51,213 nucleotides of DNA from Chryseobacterium sp. FP211-J200. GTDB lineage: Bacteria > Bacteroidota > Bacteroidia > Flavobacteriales > Weeksellaceae. Shown here one piece after another: positions 9,070 through 17,600 of the stretch (positions within the stretch are counted from its first letter, which is position 1; every line of letters starts with the position of its first letter). The position numbers and the translations under genes are program-made. The notes under the pieces were generated by a model, which saw only the letters and a program-made list of their open reading frames with translations, searched no databases and was not told the DNA's origin. Location: NCBI RefSeq assembly GCF_001643375.1, contig NZ_LSHB01000007.1, positions 1-51,213 of the forward strand, written 5' to 3'.

Positions 9070-9627
9070 ATGAAGATCTCTATCAAAAATATGGTTTGCA
9101 ACCGTTGTATCTATGCTGTTCAGGCTATTTTTGATAAGCTTGAGATTGAAATCTCCGACATCGACCTTGGTGAAGTTGAAACTAAGAATGAAATTTCCAC
9201 TCAAGTTCTGCAAAACCTGAATTCTCAATTAAAGTCTACTGGTTTTGAAATCCTGGAAGACTCATCCAAAAAACAAATTGAGAAGATCAAAAACCTGATC
9301 ATCCAAAAAATTGCGGAGGAAGACATTGCAGAAGATTTTGTCTTGACAGAATACTTAAGTTTAGCATTAAACAAAGATTACAGCGCCATTTCCAAACTAT
9401 TTTCACAAAATGAGAATGTGACGCTGGAGCAATATTTCATCCTTCAAAAAATAGAAAAGGTGAAAGAACTTTTGCTTTATAAGGAATTCAATCTGACAGA
9501 AATTTCTTTGAAGCTTGGATATAAAAGTGTGCAGCATCTATCCAATCAATTCAAGAAAATAACAGGTTTCTCTCCTACCCAATTTTTAAGGTCTAAGGAG
9601 AAGAGAATTGCTTTGGATAAAATTTAA
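9070..9627 (+). CDS. AraC-family regulator with an HMA-like N-terminal domain
   Basis: The first 65 residues look like a heavy-metal-associated fold, with CxxC at NMVCNRCI near the start. Residues about 95-185 hold a C-terminal AraC helix-turn-helix pair (LTEISLKLGYKSVQHLSNQFKKITGFSPTQF). The architecture is common in Flavobacteriia and suggests a metal- or redox-responsive activator, but the ligand is unknown. The next gene, also a regulator, starts 10 bases after the stop. Confidence 0.82.
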   Translation: MKISIKNMVCNRCIYAVQAIFDKLEIEISDIDLGEVETKNEISTQVLQNLNSQLKSTGFEILEDSSKKQIEKIKNLIIQKIAEEDIAEDFVLTEYLSLALNKDYSAISKLFSQNENVTLEQYFILQKIEKVKELLLYKEFNLTEISLKLGYKSVQHLSNQFKKITGFSPTQFLRSKEKRIALDKI

Positions 9628-9637
9628 TTTGTCAATA

Positions 9638-10177
9638 ATGGCCAACCTCAAAACCCTTCGCGAAGCCAAAAATCTAACTCAGACCGAGTTGGCGGAGAAA
9701 TCTGGACTTTCGTTGCGCACCATCCAAAGAATTGAGTCAGGAAACATCCCAAAAGGTTTTACTTTAAAAGCTATTGCAAAAGCGCTGGACTTGGATCCGG
9801 AAGATTTATTTTCAAGCACTGAGGAATCTATAGATCTTAACAGAGCGAAACTCATTAATCTTTCAGCATTGTCTGGATTGATCATTCCATTCGGCGGCAT
9901 TATTTTTCCAGCCATCTTGACTTATAAAACGAAAGATCCCGTCAATAGAGAGTTGGGGAAAAATATCATTTCTCTTCAGATCGTGTTGGCAGCTGTAGTT
10001 TCTATCTTAATGATCATTTCGCCGTTCATTCAAAAAGCAATTTCTATTAAATTTCCACTTTTCTTAATTCCATTGATCTTATTTATTGTTGTAAAAATGT
10101 TCATCATATTCAAAAATGGAATCAGTCTGAACAAACGTCATGAGCTTAGTATCAAACTGAAAACCAACTTCTTATAA
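9638..10177 (+). CDS. XRE-type helix-turn-helix protein with membrane segments
   Basis: The start is taken at 9638 (MANLKTLREAKN), where the helix-turn-helix begins; an earlier in-frame start overlaps the previous gene. Residues 1-60 are a Cro/C1-type domain (LTQTELAEKSGLSLRTIQRIESG). The remaining 120 residues have three or four hydrophobic helices resembling DUF4870-type membrane proteins. It is a membrane-tethered putative regulator of unknown target, probably cotranscribed with the AraC-type gene. Confidence 0.75.
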   Translation: MANLKTLREAKNLTQTELAEKSGLSLRTIQRIESGNIPKGFTLKAIAKALDLDPEDLFSSTEESIDLNRAKLINLSALSGLIIPFGGIIFPAILTYKTKDPVNRELGKNIISLQIVLAAVVSILMIISPFIQKAISIKFPLFLIPLILFIVVKMFIIFKNGISLNKRHELSIKLKTNFL

Positions 10178-10265
10178 GCAAAGTCATAAACTGACGTAAG
10201 ATTGTCATATCATTTTCAGCAAGAATAACATTTCAAAATCCGAATCTTGCAGAAAAATTTTGACA

Positions 10266-11177
10266 ATGAAATTATTCAAGAAAATCGCGATTGGATTTTT
10301 AACTGCTTTGATTTTAATTTTAGCCAGCGGTTACATTTACTTTGACCAGAAATTTACGCCGGAAAAAAATTATTTAACAGTAAAAAACGAAAGCGGAAAC
10401 ATCCCGATCAACTGGCTTGGAAATGAGAAAAATGTTTTGCTCTTGCCTATCCATTTCAAAGGAAATCAGGAAACTTATTATCTTCAATTTGACACTGGAT
10501 CACCTTACACGATGTTTTATTCTAATTCGATAAAAGGTATCCGAGAGATCAGTTCCAATAGTAATCGCGCAAACACTTTATTCTCTATTGGAAAAACCGA
10601 AATTTCGTCAGATCAATTCAAGCTCTTCAAAACTGAAAAAGGCGACAAAAATGATTCGATAAAGATCATCGGAACGCTTGGTGCGGATATCCTAGAAGAT
10701 AGAAAAACACTGATTAATTTTAAAGAAAATAAGGTTGTTCTAAATGTTTGTAAGGTTCCGGAAAATGTCAAAAGTAATTATATCGATTTCAAATTCAAAA
10801 AGAGAAAGATCATTATTCCCGGAATTTTGAAAGGCGAAGAACGTAAATTCCTCTACGACTCCGGGACCAGCGCTTTCGAATTACTAACCTACAAAGAGGA
10901 ATGGCAAAAATTAAAATCTAAAAATTCCAAAGTAAAGATTGAGAAATCTAGAAGTTGGAATAATATTCTGACAACTTACACCGCTAATTGTAATGAGAAA
11001 ATCGGATTTAAAGGCATAGAAATTCCAGTTAAAGAAGTGACTTACGTGGAAGGTTTTTCGAACGCTCAATTTTCATTGATGAAATTCTCCGGAATGTCTG
11101 GAATGCTCGGCAACAAGATCTTTCTTAACAATAGCATTTTTATAGATTGTGTTCATAATAAGATTGGGATCAATTAA
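10266..11177 (+). CDS. Retropepsin-like aspartyl protease-fold protein
   Basis: About 303 residues. An N-terminal membrane anchor or signal segment (KIAIGFLTALILILASGYIYF) is followed by two aspartic-protease-type motifs, FDTGSPYT and LYDSGTSAFE, as in bacterial retropepsin-like proteins with an internally duplicated fold. It is probably periplasm-facing. The ATG at 10266 is chosen over a TTG two codons upstream. The substrate is unknown. Confidence 0.6.
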   Translation: MKLFKKIAIGFLTALILILASGYIYFDQKFTPEKNYLTVKNESGNIPINWLGNEKNVLLLPIHFKGNQETYYLQFDTGSPYTMFYSNSIKGIREISSNSNRANTLFSIGKTEISSDQFKLFKTEKGDKNDSIKIIGTLGADILEDRKTLINFKENKVVLNVCKVPENVKSNYIDFKFKKRKIIIPGILKGEERKFLYDSGTSAFELLTYKEEWQKLKSKNSKVKIEKSRSWNNILTTYTANCNEKIGFKGIEIPVKEVTYVEGFSNAQFSLMKFSGMSGMLGNKIFLNNSIFIDCVHNKIGIN

Positions 11178-11226
11178 AATAACTTAAATTTTAGATAATT
11201 CGTAGTTTTGAATTTATTATCAAAAA

Positions 11227-11460
11227 ATGAAAAAACTATTGACCATCATCTTTATTGTTTTAATCTTTCTTCCAATGCTACTCTATCTTAATCCTTTCAC
11301 TTGGGGAATGAGAAGAAGACCGCATTACGAAGCATCAACAAAGACCGTAAATCTGATGTGGGATCTGGATAAAAAATACGGGATGAAAATGACTGTCGGA
11401 GAAGTGATAGATACGCTTTGGTATTTCCGGGACATCAAAAACAACAAAATAGCCAAACTT
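11227..11460 (+). pseudogene. 5' fragment of an unknown membrane-anchored protein, truncated at a junction
   Basis: An intact start and an N-terminal signal anchor (MKKLLTIIFIVLIFLPMLLYL) lead into about 55 residues of plausible soluble sequence. The frame then runs into DNA that is the antisense of a GH28 gene (from about 11461). The open frame continues to 11544, but its last 28 residues are antisense GH28 and so not native. Family not recognised. The break is a rearrangement or deletion scar. Confidence 0.6.
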
Positions 11461-11832
11461 GAAAAAATCATTGATATCGTCGCTTCCTTTAAGTTTTGCT
11501 CCATTTTCCAGATGCAAATGCGTTCCCTGCTTGAAGAAAACTGAACTGATAAGGAATGTTCCTTTCGGTACCACCACAACTCCACCACCATTTTTAGCCG
11601 CCAAATCAATGATTGCCTGAAGTTCTTTTGTCTGAAGAATCGTGCTGTCGTTCTTCATTCCATTGGCAGTAAGAATGTATTTTTTGCCTAATTTGTTGAT
11701 GTCTGTTGGTTTGTTTTCTTTAAACCATTTGTCGATTTTGGTTCCGTCCGGCCAAACGTCTTGACTTTTTACAGTTGATGAAAATATAAAAAGAGCAAAT
11801 AGAGATAATATAAAGTTGTTTTTAAATTTCAT
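11461..11832 (-). pseudogene. 5' fragment of a GH28 polygalacturonase-type glycosidase
   Basis: Starting from the ATG at 11832, the frame encodes a signal peptide (FILSLFALFIFSSTVKSQ), then the typical start of Bacteroidota GH28 enzymes: the ILTANGMKNDSTILQTKELQAIID region, GGGVVVVPKGTFLISSVFFK and LENGAKLKGSDDINDF. After that the frame enters unrelated sequence, the antisense of the adjacent truncated plus-strand gene. The catalytic core, normally 300 or more residues further on, is missing. The gene must be inactive. Confidence 0.8.
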
Positions 11833-12129
11833 AATTGGATTTTTAATAAAGCTAATAAAGGGCTTTATTTTCAACTTTATAAAAATATACATTTTGAATT
11901 CTTGCGGTATCCTGCACTTGCATGTTGAATGAGTTTAAGACTTCTCATCATATCAGGTAAGTGAATACATCCGAAATCATCTGACCAAATTGAATTTTAA
12001 AACCAATATTAAAAACTCAGTAATCCAATAAAATCCACTTTATCATCACACATCTTTAAAGTCTAATTTTGATTGTCATTCAATAAAATATTGACGATCA
12101 ATTAATTCGAAAATCAAAAACTCTACAAA
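11833..12129. other. Intergenic region between the GH28 remnant and the tssD promoter
   Basis: An AT-rich stretch of about 300 bases with no convincing open frame or RNA. It probably holds the leftover promoter of the GH28 gene near 11833-11900 and the outer edge of the T6SS locus. I see nothing further in it. Confidence 0.5.
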
Positions 12130-12149
12130 GTGTAGTAATTCTACTACAC
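12130..12149 (+). promoter_or_regulatory. Palindromic operator upstream of tssD copy 1
   Basis: A perfect dyad, GTGTAGTA-ATTC-TACTACAC, ends exactly 20 bases before the -7 element of tssD. The same site recurs with the same spacing before the second tssD (50484-50503) and, one half-site degraded, before the LysM-PAAR-effector operon (31004-31023). Position and sharing point to a T6SS-specific activator or repressor site. Confidence 0.75.
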
Positions 12150-12169
12150 AGAATGTAAAACAGTGGTTC

Positions 12170-12177
12170 TATCTTTG
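12170..12177 (+). promoter_or_regulatory. -7 promoter element of tssD copy 1
   Basis: TATCTTTG matches the Bacteroidota -7 consensus TAnnTTTG and is conserved with its flanks (GGTTC before, GG after) at the second tssD. The start codon lies 53 bases downstream, after a conserved AT-rich leader. The -33 position falls in the right half of the palindrome. Confidence 0.7.
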
Positions 12178-12230
12178 GTATATTAAAAGTAAGAAACAAA
12201 TCATTTATTAATATTTAAAATTTAGAAATC

Positions 12231-12638
12231 ATGGCAAACAATTCAAGAGCCGTATTAAAATTCAACGGCGGAACAGAACAAAAAATTCTTAAGCTAAATT
12301 ATGGTGTATCTAGAAACACCGACGTATCAGGAAGAGTGGCATCTGACCCTTCTAACGCATTGATCAAGATCACTGTGGAAGCAACAGAAGATTCCGGGAT
12401 CTTGGAAAGCTTACTGAACGGGAAATACAAGCCAACAAGCGGTGAAGTAACGTTCAACAAGTCTCACGAAGAAGGTACATTGACGACTTTGAAATGGGAT
12501 AACGGTTATGTGATCCAGCATGAAGTAGATTATGATGCTTTGAACGAGGACAATATGTTCGTCAGCTTCGTGATCAGTGCAGAGAAAATCGATTATGGTA
12601 ATTCTGCTTATGATGGAATCTGGCCAGGTGCAAAATAA
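12231..12638 (+). CDS. tssD: T6SS tube protein TssD (Hcp), copy 1
   Basis: A 135-residue Hcp/TssD of the Bacteroidota type. Hexameric rings of this protein stack to form the inner tube, which is expelled by sheath contraction. It begins MANNSRAVLKFNGG and ends IDYGNSAYDGIWPGAK. It differs from the second copy (50586-50993) at only three conservative positions (T/S, D/E, V/I), although the DNA has drifted at synonymous sites. The gene is a single-gene unit with its own palindrome, promoter and terminator. It marks the left edge of the T6SS locus. Confidence 0.95.
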   Translation: MANNSRAVLKFNGGTEQKILKLNYGVSRNTDVSGRVASDPSNALIKITVEATEDSGILESLLNGKYKPTSGEVTFNKSHEEGTLTTLKWDNGYVIQHEVDYDALNEDNMFVSFVISAEKIDYGNSAYDGIWPGAK

Positions 12639-12665
12639 TCACCAGTCTTAAAAAAATAAAGGTCT

Positions 12666-12711
12666 AATCCTGATGAAACACTTTTCCAGTGGTATCATCA
12701 GGATTTTTTTT
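12666..12711 (+). terminator. Terminator after tssD copy 1
   Basis: Arms ATCCTGATGA and TCATCAGGAT are followed by eight T. The same arms occur after the second tssD at 51031-51078 with a different loop, so promoter, gene and terminator were duplicated together. Confidence 0.85.
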
Positions 12712-12857
12712 GTTCTGATTAACATTTATTTTACAAAGACATTTTTATAACTGCTGATATGCTTTATTTAATTTTCCATTGAACGAAGCTATTTTTGCTT
12801 CTTCAAAATGAAAGACTCTCGCATACCACTCTTATATTTCATCAAAACAATAAAAAC

Positions 12858-13820
12858 CTATTCTATATCATCTGCAGATTTGGCATATTTAAGTGGAAAA
12901 ATATTTGTTTTAGTAGCTTCTTCTTTGTTTTCCACTAAGTTACTTTCAATCCAAAATTGATTCTTATCTTCAAATATTTTCCCTATTTCTTTGGAATCGT
13001 CTGCTCTGTATAAGTGTAAAGAATCATTGATCTCTTTATAGGTTATATCAAAGCTGAATGAACTGTTTCCACTAAAACCAAAATCTGAATGACCGGACTT
13101 GATGTCTATATAGTAGTTTCCTATAGAATCGCATCTTTTATAAGGATTATAATAATATACACCATCCCATTTTTCATTTTTAAAAGTATTTATCATTTGG
13201 AAGGCTCCTTTGAATTGAAAAGTTCCAATTTTGAGAAGATATGAATTGTTTTTTTCGAATAAACTTGCTTTGGAGTTTAGATATAGGTTTCTGATATCAT
13301 CGTGTGTTTCAAAATAAAAATGATCATCAGAAAAGATCTTGTTTTGCTGATCGTATTTTAGGATTTGAAAGGTCAAATATTCTTCTGTAGCTGTTGGGAA
13401 TAGAAAAATAATGTTACCATTTTTATTTTTAAGAATTTTAATTTCTTGAATAGCATCTTCAATATTAATGTCATAAGTAAAATTAAGACCGATCAAAATT
13501 TCTTGATCTTCTATTTTTAAAATTGCTGATTCCTTTTCTAGATCTAAATTTATAAATACATTTTTTAATACTGAAGATCCCAGTTCATAAATTATATTCT
13601 TTTCGTTCTCATTAATTTTAATTTTTTCAAGGTTGAGCTCTAAATAATCGTCTGAGATTGTTATTTTGTCATTGATGTTTTGACCTTGTTTTTTGCATTC
13701 ATAGACATTTACACCAAATATTAACAGTAAAGAAACAAGGACTACATTTTTGACACAGTCTTTCAATATATTGTTCATAACATCTTTATTTTTGTAAGTA
13801 TCTTTTACCATAAAATTCAT
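12858..13820 (-). CDS. Hypothetical secreted or lipid-anchored protein at the distal end of the lipoprotein array
   Basis: A 320-residue protein, or 306 if it starts at the ATG at 13778. A hydrophobic signal (NVVLVSLLLIFGVNVYEC) may end in a weak lipobox. The rest is soluble, Asn/Lys/Asp/Ile-rich and beta-prone, with no motif I recognise. It starts 4 bases after the stop of a truncated paralogue and is the last gene of the minus-strand run. An immunity-type role is a guess from context. Confidence 0.6.
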   Translation of the reverse strand: MNFMVKDTYKNKDVMNNILKDCVKNVVLVSLLLIFGVNVYECKKQGQNINDKITISDDYLELNLEKIKINENEKNIIYELGSSVLKNVFINLDLEKESAILKIEDQEILIGLNFTYDINIEDAIQEIKILKNKNGNIIFLFPTATEEYLTFQILKYDQQNKIFSDDHFYFETHDDIRNLYLNSKASLFEKNNSYLLKIGTFQFKGAFQMINTFKNEKWDGVYYYNPYKRCDSIGNYYIDIKSGHSDFGFSGNSSFSFDITYKEINDSLHLYRADDSKEIGKIFEDKNQFWIESNLVENKEEATKTNIFPLKYAKSADDIE

Positions 13821-13824
13821 AAAT

Positions 13825-14172
13825 CTAACAAGATTTTGTTGTGGATTGTATAGTCTGATGCCAAAACTTCAAGTTTAATTCATTATCATTTTCTGAAGCA
13901 CTTAACAGTATTAAAATATCGCCTACAATATATCTGATTTCTTCATTTTCATTTCCAAAAGCTTCCGCCTTAAGTATCGGAGATCGATCTGCTAATTTTT
14001 GAAGTGAAGGCATTTGAAAATAAGTCGCTTTTTCATGTGATGAAGAATCAATTTTCGAAATGGCAACCTGATTTTTATGATCTGGTTTATCTGTTTTTGA
14101 GCATGAATTTACAGTCAATCCGAACGTTGTCAATACTCCGATTAAAAATAGAAAGATCAATAGTTTTTTCAT
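13825..14172 (-). pseudogene. Truncated paralogue of the 24429-25244 lipoprotein
   Basis: From the ATG at 14172 the frame encodes a lipoprotein signal (KKLLIFLFLIGVLTTFGLTVNSC) and about 65 mature residues. These are close to identical to the start of the 271-residue protein at 24429-25244, through GDILIL. The reading then jumps to an unrelated tail (LSASENDNELNLK) and stops at 115 aa. The breakpoint coincides with the end of a 399-bp duplication. It may still be expressed as a short lipoprotein but lacks the domain carried by its full-length relative. Confidence 0.7.
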
Positions 14173-14303
14173 CTTAGTATCATTATAAAAGTGGAAGCAG
14201 AGCATTATCTATTCTAAACTGGCTATTTATAGTCTGAGTTAATGATTCAGCTTTTTTAAATCATCCGAATTAGCGTTTTCAAAATTGATTGTTTTAAAGT
14301 CTT
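13905..14303. repeat. 399-bp duplication, copy A (with 24977-25375)
   Basis: The stretch aligns without net length change to 24977-25375. It includes the 3' end of one gene (KDFKTINF...KKLNH stop), the intergenic leader, and the first third of the next lipoprotein gene. Identity is highest in the leader. Outside these bounds the copies are unrelated. Confidence 0.8.
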
Positions 14304-15366
14304 TGCTGGTATAGATTTCGTCACGAATCGATTTATCGGGATCTCTTCTATCTGTGAAAGATCTGCCATATTTGCTTAGAATAATTTCTTTTTTAGTTAT
14401 GTCGTACTTAAAAGTAGTGTATGTGTCGATAAACAACCAGCCAGCACCTTCTTGCTGTTCAATAGTGAAGTAATTATTTTTTACAACTACGTCCTTGAAT
14501 CCTTCTGCAGGAGTATTAGGCATAAACGTGTAGATTAAATCCCTATTCCTTAACGATTTATATGTTTTGTCTCCATTATTTAGCAAAACATAAATAGGAG
14601 AATCTAATGTTATTATATCGTTTTGGGTGAACTCTTTTTTGATACTGACGACCAATATAATATCTTGCAAACCGTCTCCATTGAGGTCGCATTTTTTTTC
14701 AAAGATCAATTTGTAGGAGTTATCTGCAAGTTCTTTTAATAAGGAGTCCAAATTTAGATTCTGCGAATCATAATCTCGAAGTCTTTGAGAGGAAAAATTT
14801 GCAATAGCGATTGAATAGGCTTTAGGATTACAATTTTTGATCTTAAACAAATATTGCGGAATTTCAGTTTTTTTCTTTACCCCATTAGCAATAAAGTGCC
14901 AAATACTTTTTTGTTGTTCATCAGAGTAATTGTTTAATTGCTCACATATTAAGCTGGGGTTTTTGGAGATCATGGTTTCTAGTTCCATTTGAAAGAAATT
15001 TTCAGCATCAACATCCCATTTTGCATTAATGGAAATATCTAGAGCTTTCTTAATGAATTTAGGATTATTTTTTAAGCATTGAAAAAACATCTTAATGTAA
15101 TCGTAAGATTCGTTGTACAGCGGTTTCCCTTTTCCAAGCTTGTCATCATATCCAAATGTTTCTTGAAACTGAGAAAAATCATTGGGGAAATTCGCAATAT
15201 ATTTTTTTTCATTTTCTTTTGTATCACTTTTGTTGACTCTTTGGTAATCATCTTTTAAAGAATCTATTTGAAGTTTAGATCTATTATCAATCTGTACCAT
15301 TTTTTTTTGTCCAGAAGAATCACATCCTATGAATAATAAAAAGAATGCTATAATATATATTTTCAT
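14239..15366 (-). CDS. Lipoprotein with VCBS/FG-GAP-like calcium-type motif
   Basis: A 375-residue lipoprotein: signal IIAFFLLFIGC with Cys15, then a helical region (about 40-210) and a beta-rich C-terminal half. The motif DLNGDGLQDIILVV resembles FG-GAP/VCBS repeats, which often bind calcium. The tail segment YFTIEQQEGAG resembles YFTIEQSYREGE in the protein at 25534-26118. The 3' end of this gene is duplicated as a remnant at 25311-25375. Likely anchored in the periplasm. The family is not recognised; immunity function is inferred from context. Confidence 0.65.
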   Translation of the reverse strand: MKIYIIAFFLLFIGCDSSGQKKMVQIDNRSKLQIDSLKDDYQRVNKSDTKENEKKYIANFPNDFSQFQETFGYDDKLGKGKPLYNESYDYIKMFFQCLKNNPKFIKKALDISINAKWDVDAENFFQMELETMISKNPSLICEQLNNYSDEQQKSIWHFIANGVKKKTEIPQYLFKIKNCNPKAYSIAIANFSSQRLRDYDSQNLNLDSLLKELADNSYKLIFEKKCDLNGDGLQDIILVVSIKKEFTQNDIITLDSPIYVLLNNGDKTYKSLRNRDLIYTFMPNTPAEGFKDVVVKNNYFTIEQQEGAGWLFIDTYTTFKYDITKKEIILSKYGRSFTDRRDPDKSIRDEIYTSKDFKTINFENANSDDLKKLNH

Positions 15367-15530
15367 TTCGTTTAAAATTTTTCTGTTACTAAAAGCTCAG
15401 CACCTTGTTTTCAAAAATTATGTTTTTTTCACCTATCATTGCAGATGCATTTGATTCATAAAACTTTAAAATTTGAAGAATTTTTTATTTAAATCTTGAA
15501 AAAGTTTTTCTTGCTTTGTTCCTCCTAAAA

Positions 15531-16565
15531 TTATAAATCTTTGTTAAGTATCTGCCAATCAGGATTTAAGAATTGTTTGCTTTTTATATAATATTTTCCA
15601 TTTTCTTTTTTAAGAAAAAAGTCAAATTCGTAAACTGGGTCGCATTTACCTCCTTTAGCATGTAAAATATCATTCTCATTTGTTAATTTAAAACTTCCCT
15701 CACATCCGTAATCCTGAACGCTATCAGCTCCAATACTTAAAATAGCGGTATCATTGGACTTAACAGTGATTGAGTAAAGTAAATCAATTTCTAGATTATC
15801 ATATCGGCTGATTGCCTTGGTTGTTATTGTATAATGACCTTTCCAATCGATTGAATATTTTGTGTTTTCTATTATTTCTTCAAGGTTTTTTATTTTAGGT
15901 TTTTTAACAGACGAAACTAATTTAACATTTCCATCCTCAGAAATTTGTATATGCTCTTCTTTCACAAATGTTGTCTTTTCTTCATCTGTTTCAAATTCCT
16001 TTACATATAAATCTCCTTGATTATTTAGATAACCAAGTCTCATTCCGACAGCATATGGATAATTTAGGTAAGAATATATATTGACTTTCTCTTTAAACTT
16101 TGATTTTGAAAAAATAAGCAGATCAATATCTTGGAATGTAGGAGGAATTTCATAATTACCATTCTCGGTTTTATAGGATTTGATATAAACAAAAGTGATG
16201 TCTTTATTTGAAATAGAATCCAAAACAAACAATGAATCAATTTTTTGGTTTTTTTTAGTTAATAAATTATTATAAATTTTAGTCTTTATCAATCGACCTT
16301 TAACTGAATCAAAATAATCTAAATCATTTAGTTTTTCTTCGAAATAATGAGCTTCTTTAGTTATTGGTGGAGCTTCGATATCATTATAAGCTTGAATATT
16401 CCAATAATCGGGAAATTGCACTTCAGATATATCTTTCCGTCCTATCTCCATAAAATAAAATGTTTTTTTAGTTAGCTTATCTTTCTCAATATGTGATATT
16501 TTATTACATGATGATATCAATAAAAAAATCCATATAAAACTAATTAAGTGACCCTTATGTTTCAT
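15531..16565 (-). CDS. Hypothetical lipoprotein
   Basis: A 344-residue protein with signal peptide and lipobox (FIWIFLLISSC, Cys20). The mature part is mixed alpha/beta, rich in Lys, Glu, Asp and Ile, with no enzyme motif that I recognise. It is flanked by intergenic gaps of about 160 bases upstream and 80 downstream, longer than most in this run, so it may have its own promoter. Low GC like its neighbours. Possible orphan immunity protein, by context only. Confidence 0.6.
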   Translation of the reverse strand: MKHKGHLISFIWIFLLISSCNKISHIEKDKLTKKTFYFMEIGRKDISEVQFPDYWNIQAYNDIEAPPITKEAHYFEEKLNDLDYFDSVKGRLIKTKIYNNLLTKKNQKIDSLFVLDSISNKDITFVYIKSYKTENGNYEIPPTFQDIDLLIFSKSKFKEKVNIYSYLNYPYAVGMRLGYLNNQGDLYVKEFETDEEKTTFVKEEHIQISEDGNVKLVSSVKKPKIKNLEEIIENTKYSIDWKGHYTITTKAISRYDNLEIDLLYSITVKSNDTAILSIGADSVQDYGCEGSFKLTNENDILHAKGGKCDPVYEFDFFLKKENGKYYIKSKQFLNPDWQILNKDL

Positions 16566-16644
16566 TCTTTTATAATTTTAATTTTTGATATACTAAATTT
16601 TCCAATATTTAAGCAACTTCAGATATCACCAAAAGTTTAAGCTC

Positions 16645-17286
16645 TTACTTCATATCTTCTTCTTTTTCGGAAATTACATTCCACCCATTATTTTTGTCTA
16701 ATTGAAAAATTGTTGTGGATGTTTTGCAACAACCGACAGGTACAATTGTTGTTAATGTATGATTGATATGATCAATTTTTTTTGGAAAACTTCCTTGATT
16801 TAATAGAAAATCTTGATCCAAATAAAACTCTTCATTATTATTTTGAAAATAGTACGCATAAGATGGGCCTCCATTTCCTCCAGAATCATAGAGTATGGCA
16901 AAATCCTCTAGACCATCAAAATTGTAGTCACCTATAATGAAGTCATGAAAATTCTCAACACCTTCCTTTATTGGTGTATTGTTTTGAAAGTAGCTGATCT
17001 GACTTACTTCAAAAGGTTCTTCGGCAACTTGCCAAAAATTAGGTTTGTAAGTTATGGTCTGAGAAATTTTATTATTTCGGGTAATTTCTATTTTAATTTC
17101 TATTGGTCTATCATCGCCATCTTTTTTTAAAATTTTAAAAGTAAAAGCTGGACTATTCTGTTTTTTATTTGAAATTATTTTTTTTTCAATACTTATTTTT
17201 GGTTTTGGTACAGCTAGCTTTTCAGCCTTCTGACAACTTAACAAACAAGCGAAAGTTACGCTTACAATTATATATTTCTTTTTCAT
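16645..17286 (-). CDS. Lipoprotein with XAC2610/FG-GAP-like fold
   Basis: A 213-residue lipoprotein (signal VSVTFACLLSC, Cys18). The region GDYNFDGLEDFAILYDSGG followed by PSYAYYFQ resembles the calcium-type loop of the XAC2610 family. In Xanthomonas, XAC2610 is the periplasmic immunity protein against a GH19-type lysozyme effector. If the match holds, this is a candidate inhibitor of the GH19-like domain of the effector encoded at 26747-29155. Assignment is from motif memory only, so family confidence is modest. Confidence 0.6.
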   Translation of the reverse strand: MKKKYIIVSVTFACLLSCQKAEKLAVPKPKISIEKKIISNKKQNSPAFTFKILKKDGDDRPIEIKIEITRNNKISQTITYKPNFWQVAEEPFEVSQISYFQNNTPIKEGVENFHDFIIGDYNFDGLEDFAILYDSGGNGGPSYAYYFQNNNEEFYLDQDFLLNQGSFPKKIDHINHTLTTIVPVGCCKTSTTIFQLDKNNGWNVISEKEEDMK

Positions 17287-17366
17287 ATGAGTAGATTTAA
17301 ATAATTCTAACTTTTGATTTGGTTAAGTTTTAATCCATTTGTTGCTAGCAGTTGTTCCTACTTTTA

Positions 17367-17600
17367 CTAAAGTGTCAGTTCCCGTAATGATAATATCCTT
17401 TCGACTGATGTTATTTTAATTTGATTTTATCCGGCTTTTATGCACATATCCTTCCTTTCCTTCTTTTGTTTTCACAAGGAACCAATCTCCAGAATTATCT
17501 AAAACATCGACACTCTCACCAGATTTTATTTTTTGTACGATTTCTGAAGTAGCGCCTTTTTCCTTTCGTAAATTTGAAAATCCATCGCTATCGTAAATTT
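17367..17600. repeat. SH3-tail homology block, copy A (with about 23207-23440)
   Basis: The last 180 or so bases of the gene at 17416-18543 and about 50 bases beyond its stop align with the same part of the gene at 23255-24373. The shared downstream stretch CTAAAGTGTCAGTT lies outside both coding regions, showing DNA-level copying rather than protein convergence. Confidence 0.7.

Noticed and set aside
11335-11892. Intact 185-residue GH28-like gene
   Set aside because: Only the first 120 or so residues match GH28; the rest is antisense of another truncated gene, and the frame before the ATG at 11832 is not part of the signal peptide.
12064-12071. TAATTTTG as a further promoter element before tssD
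   Set aside because: It matches TAnnTTTG by chance in AT-rich DNA and is not conserved before the second tssD, unlike the element at 12170.
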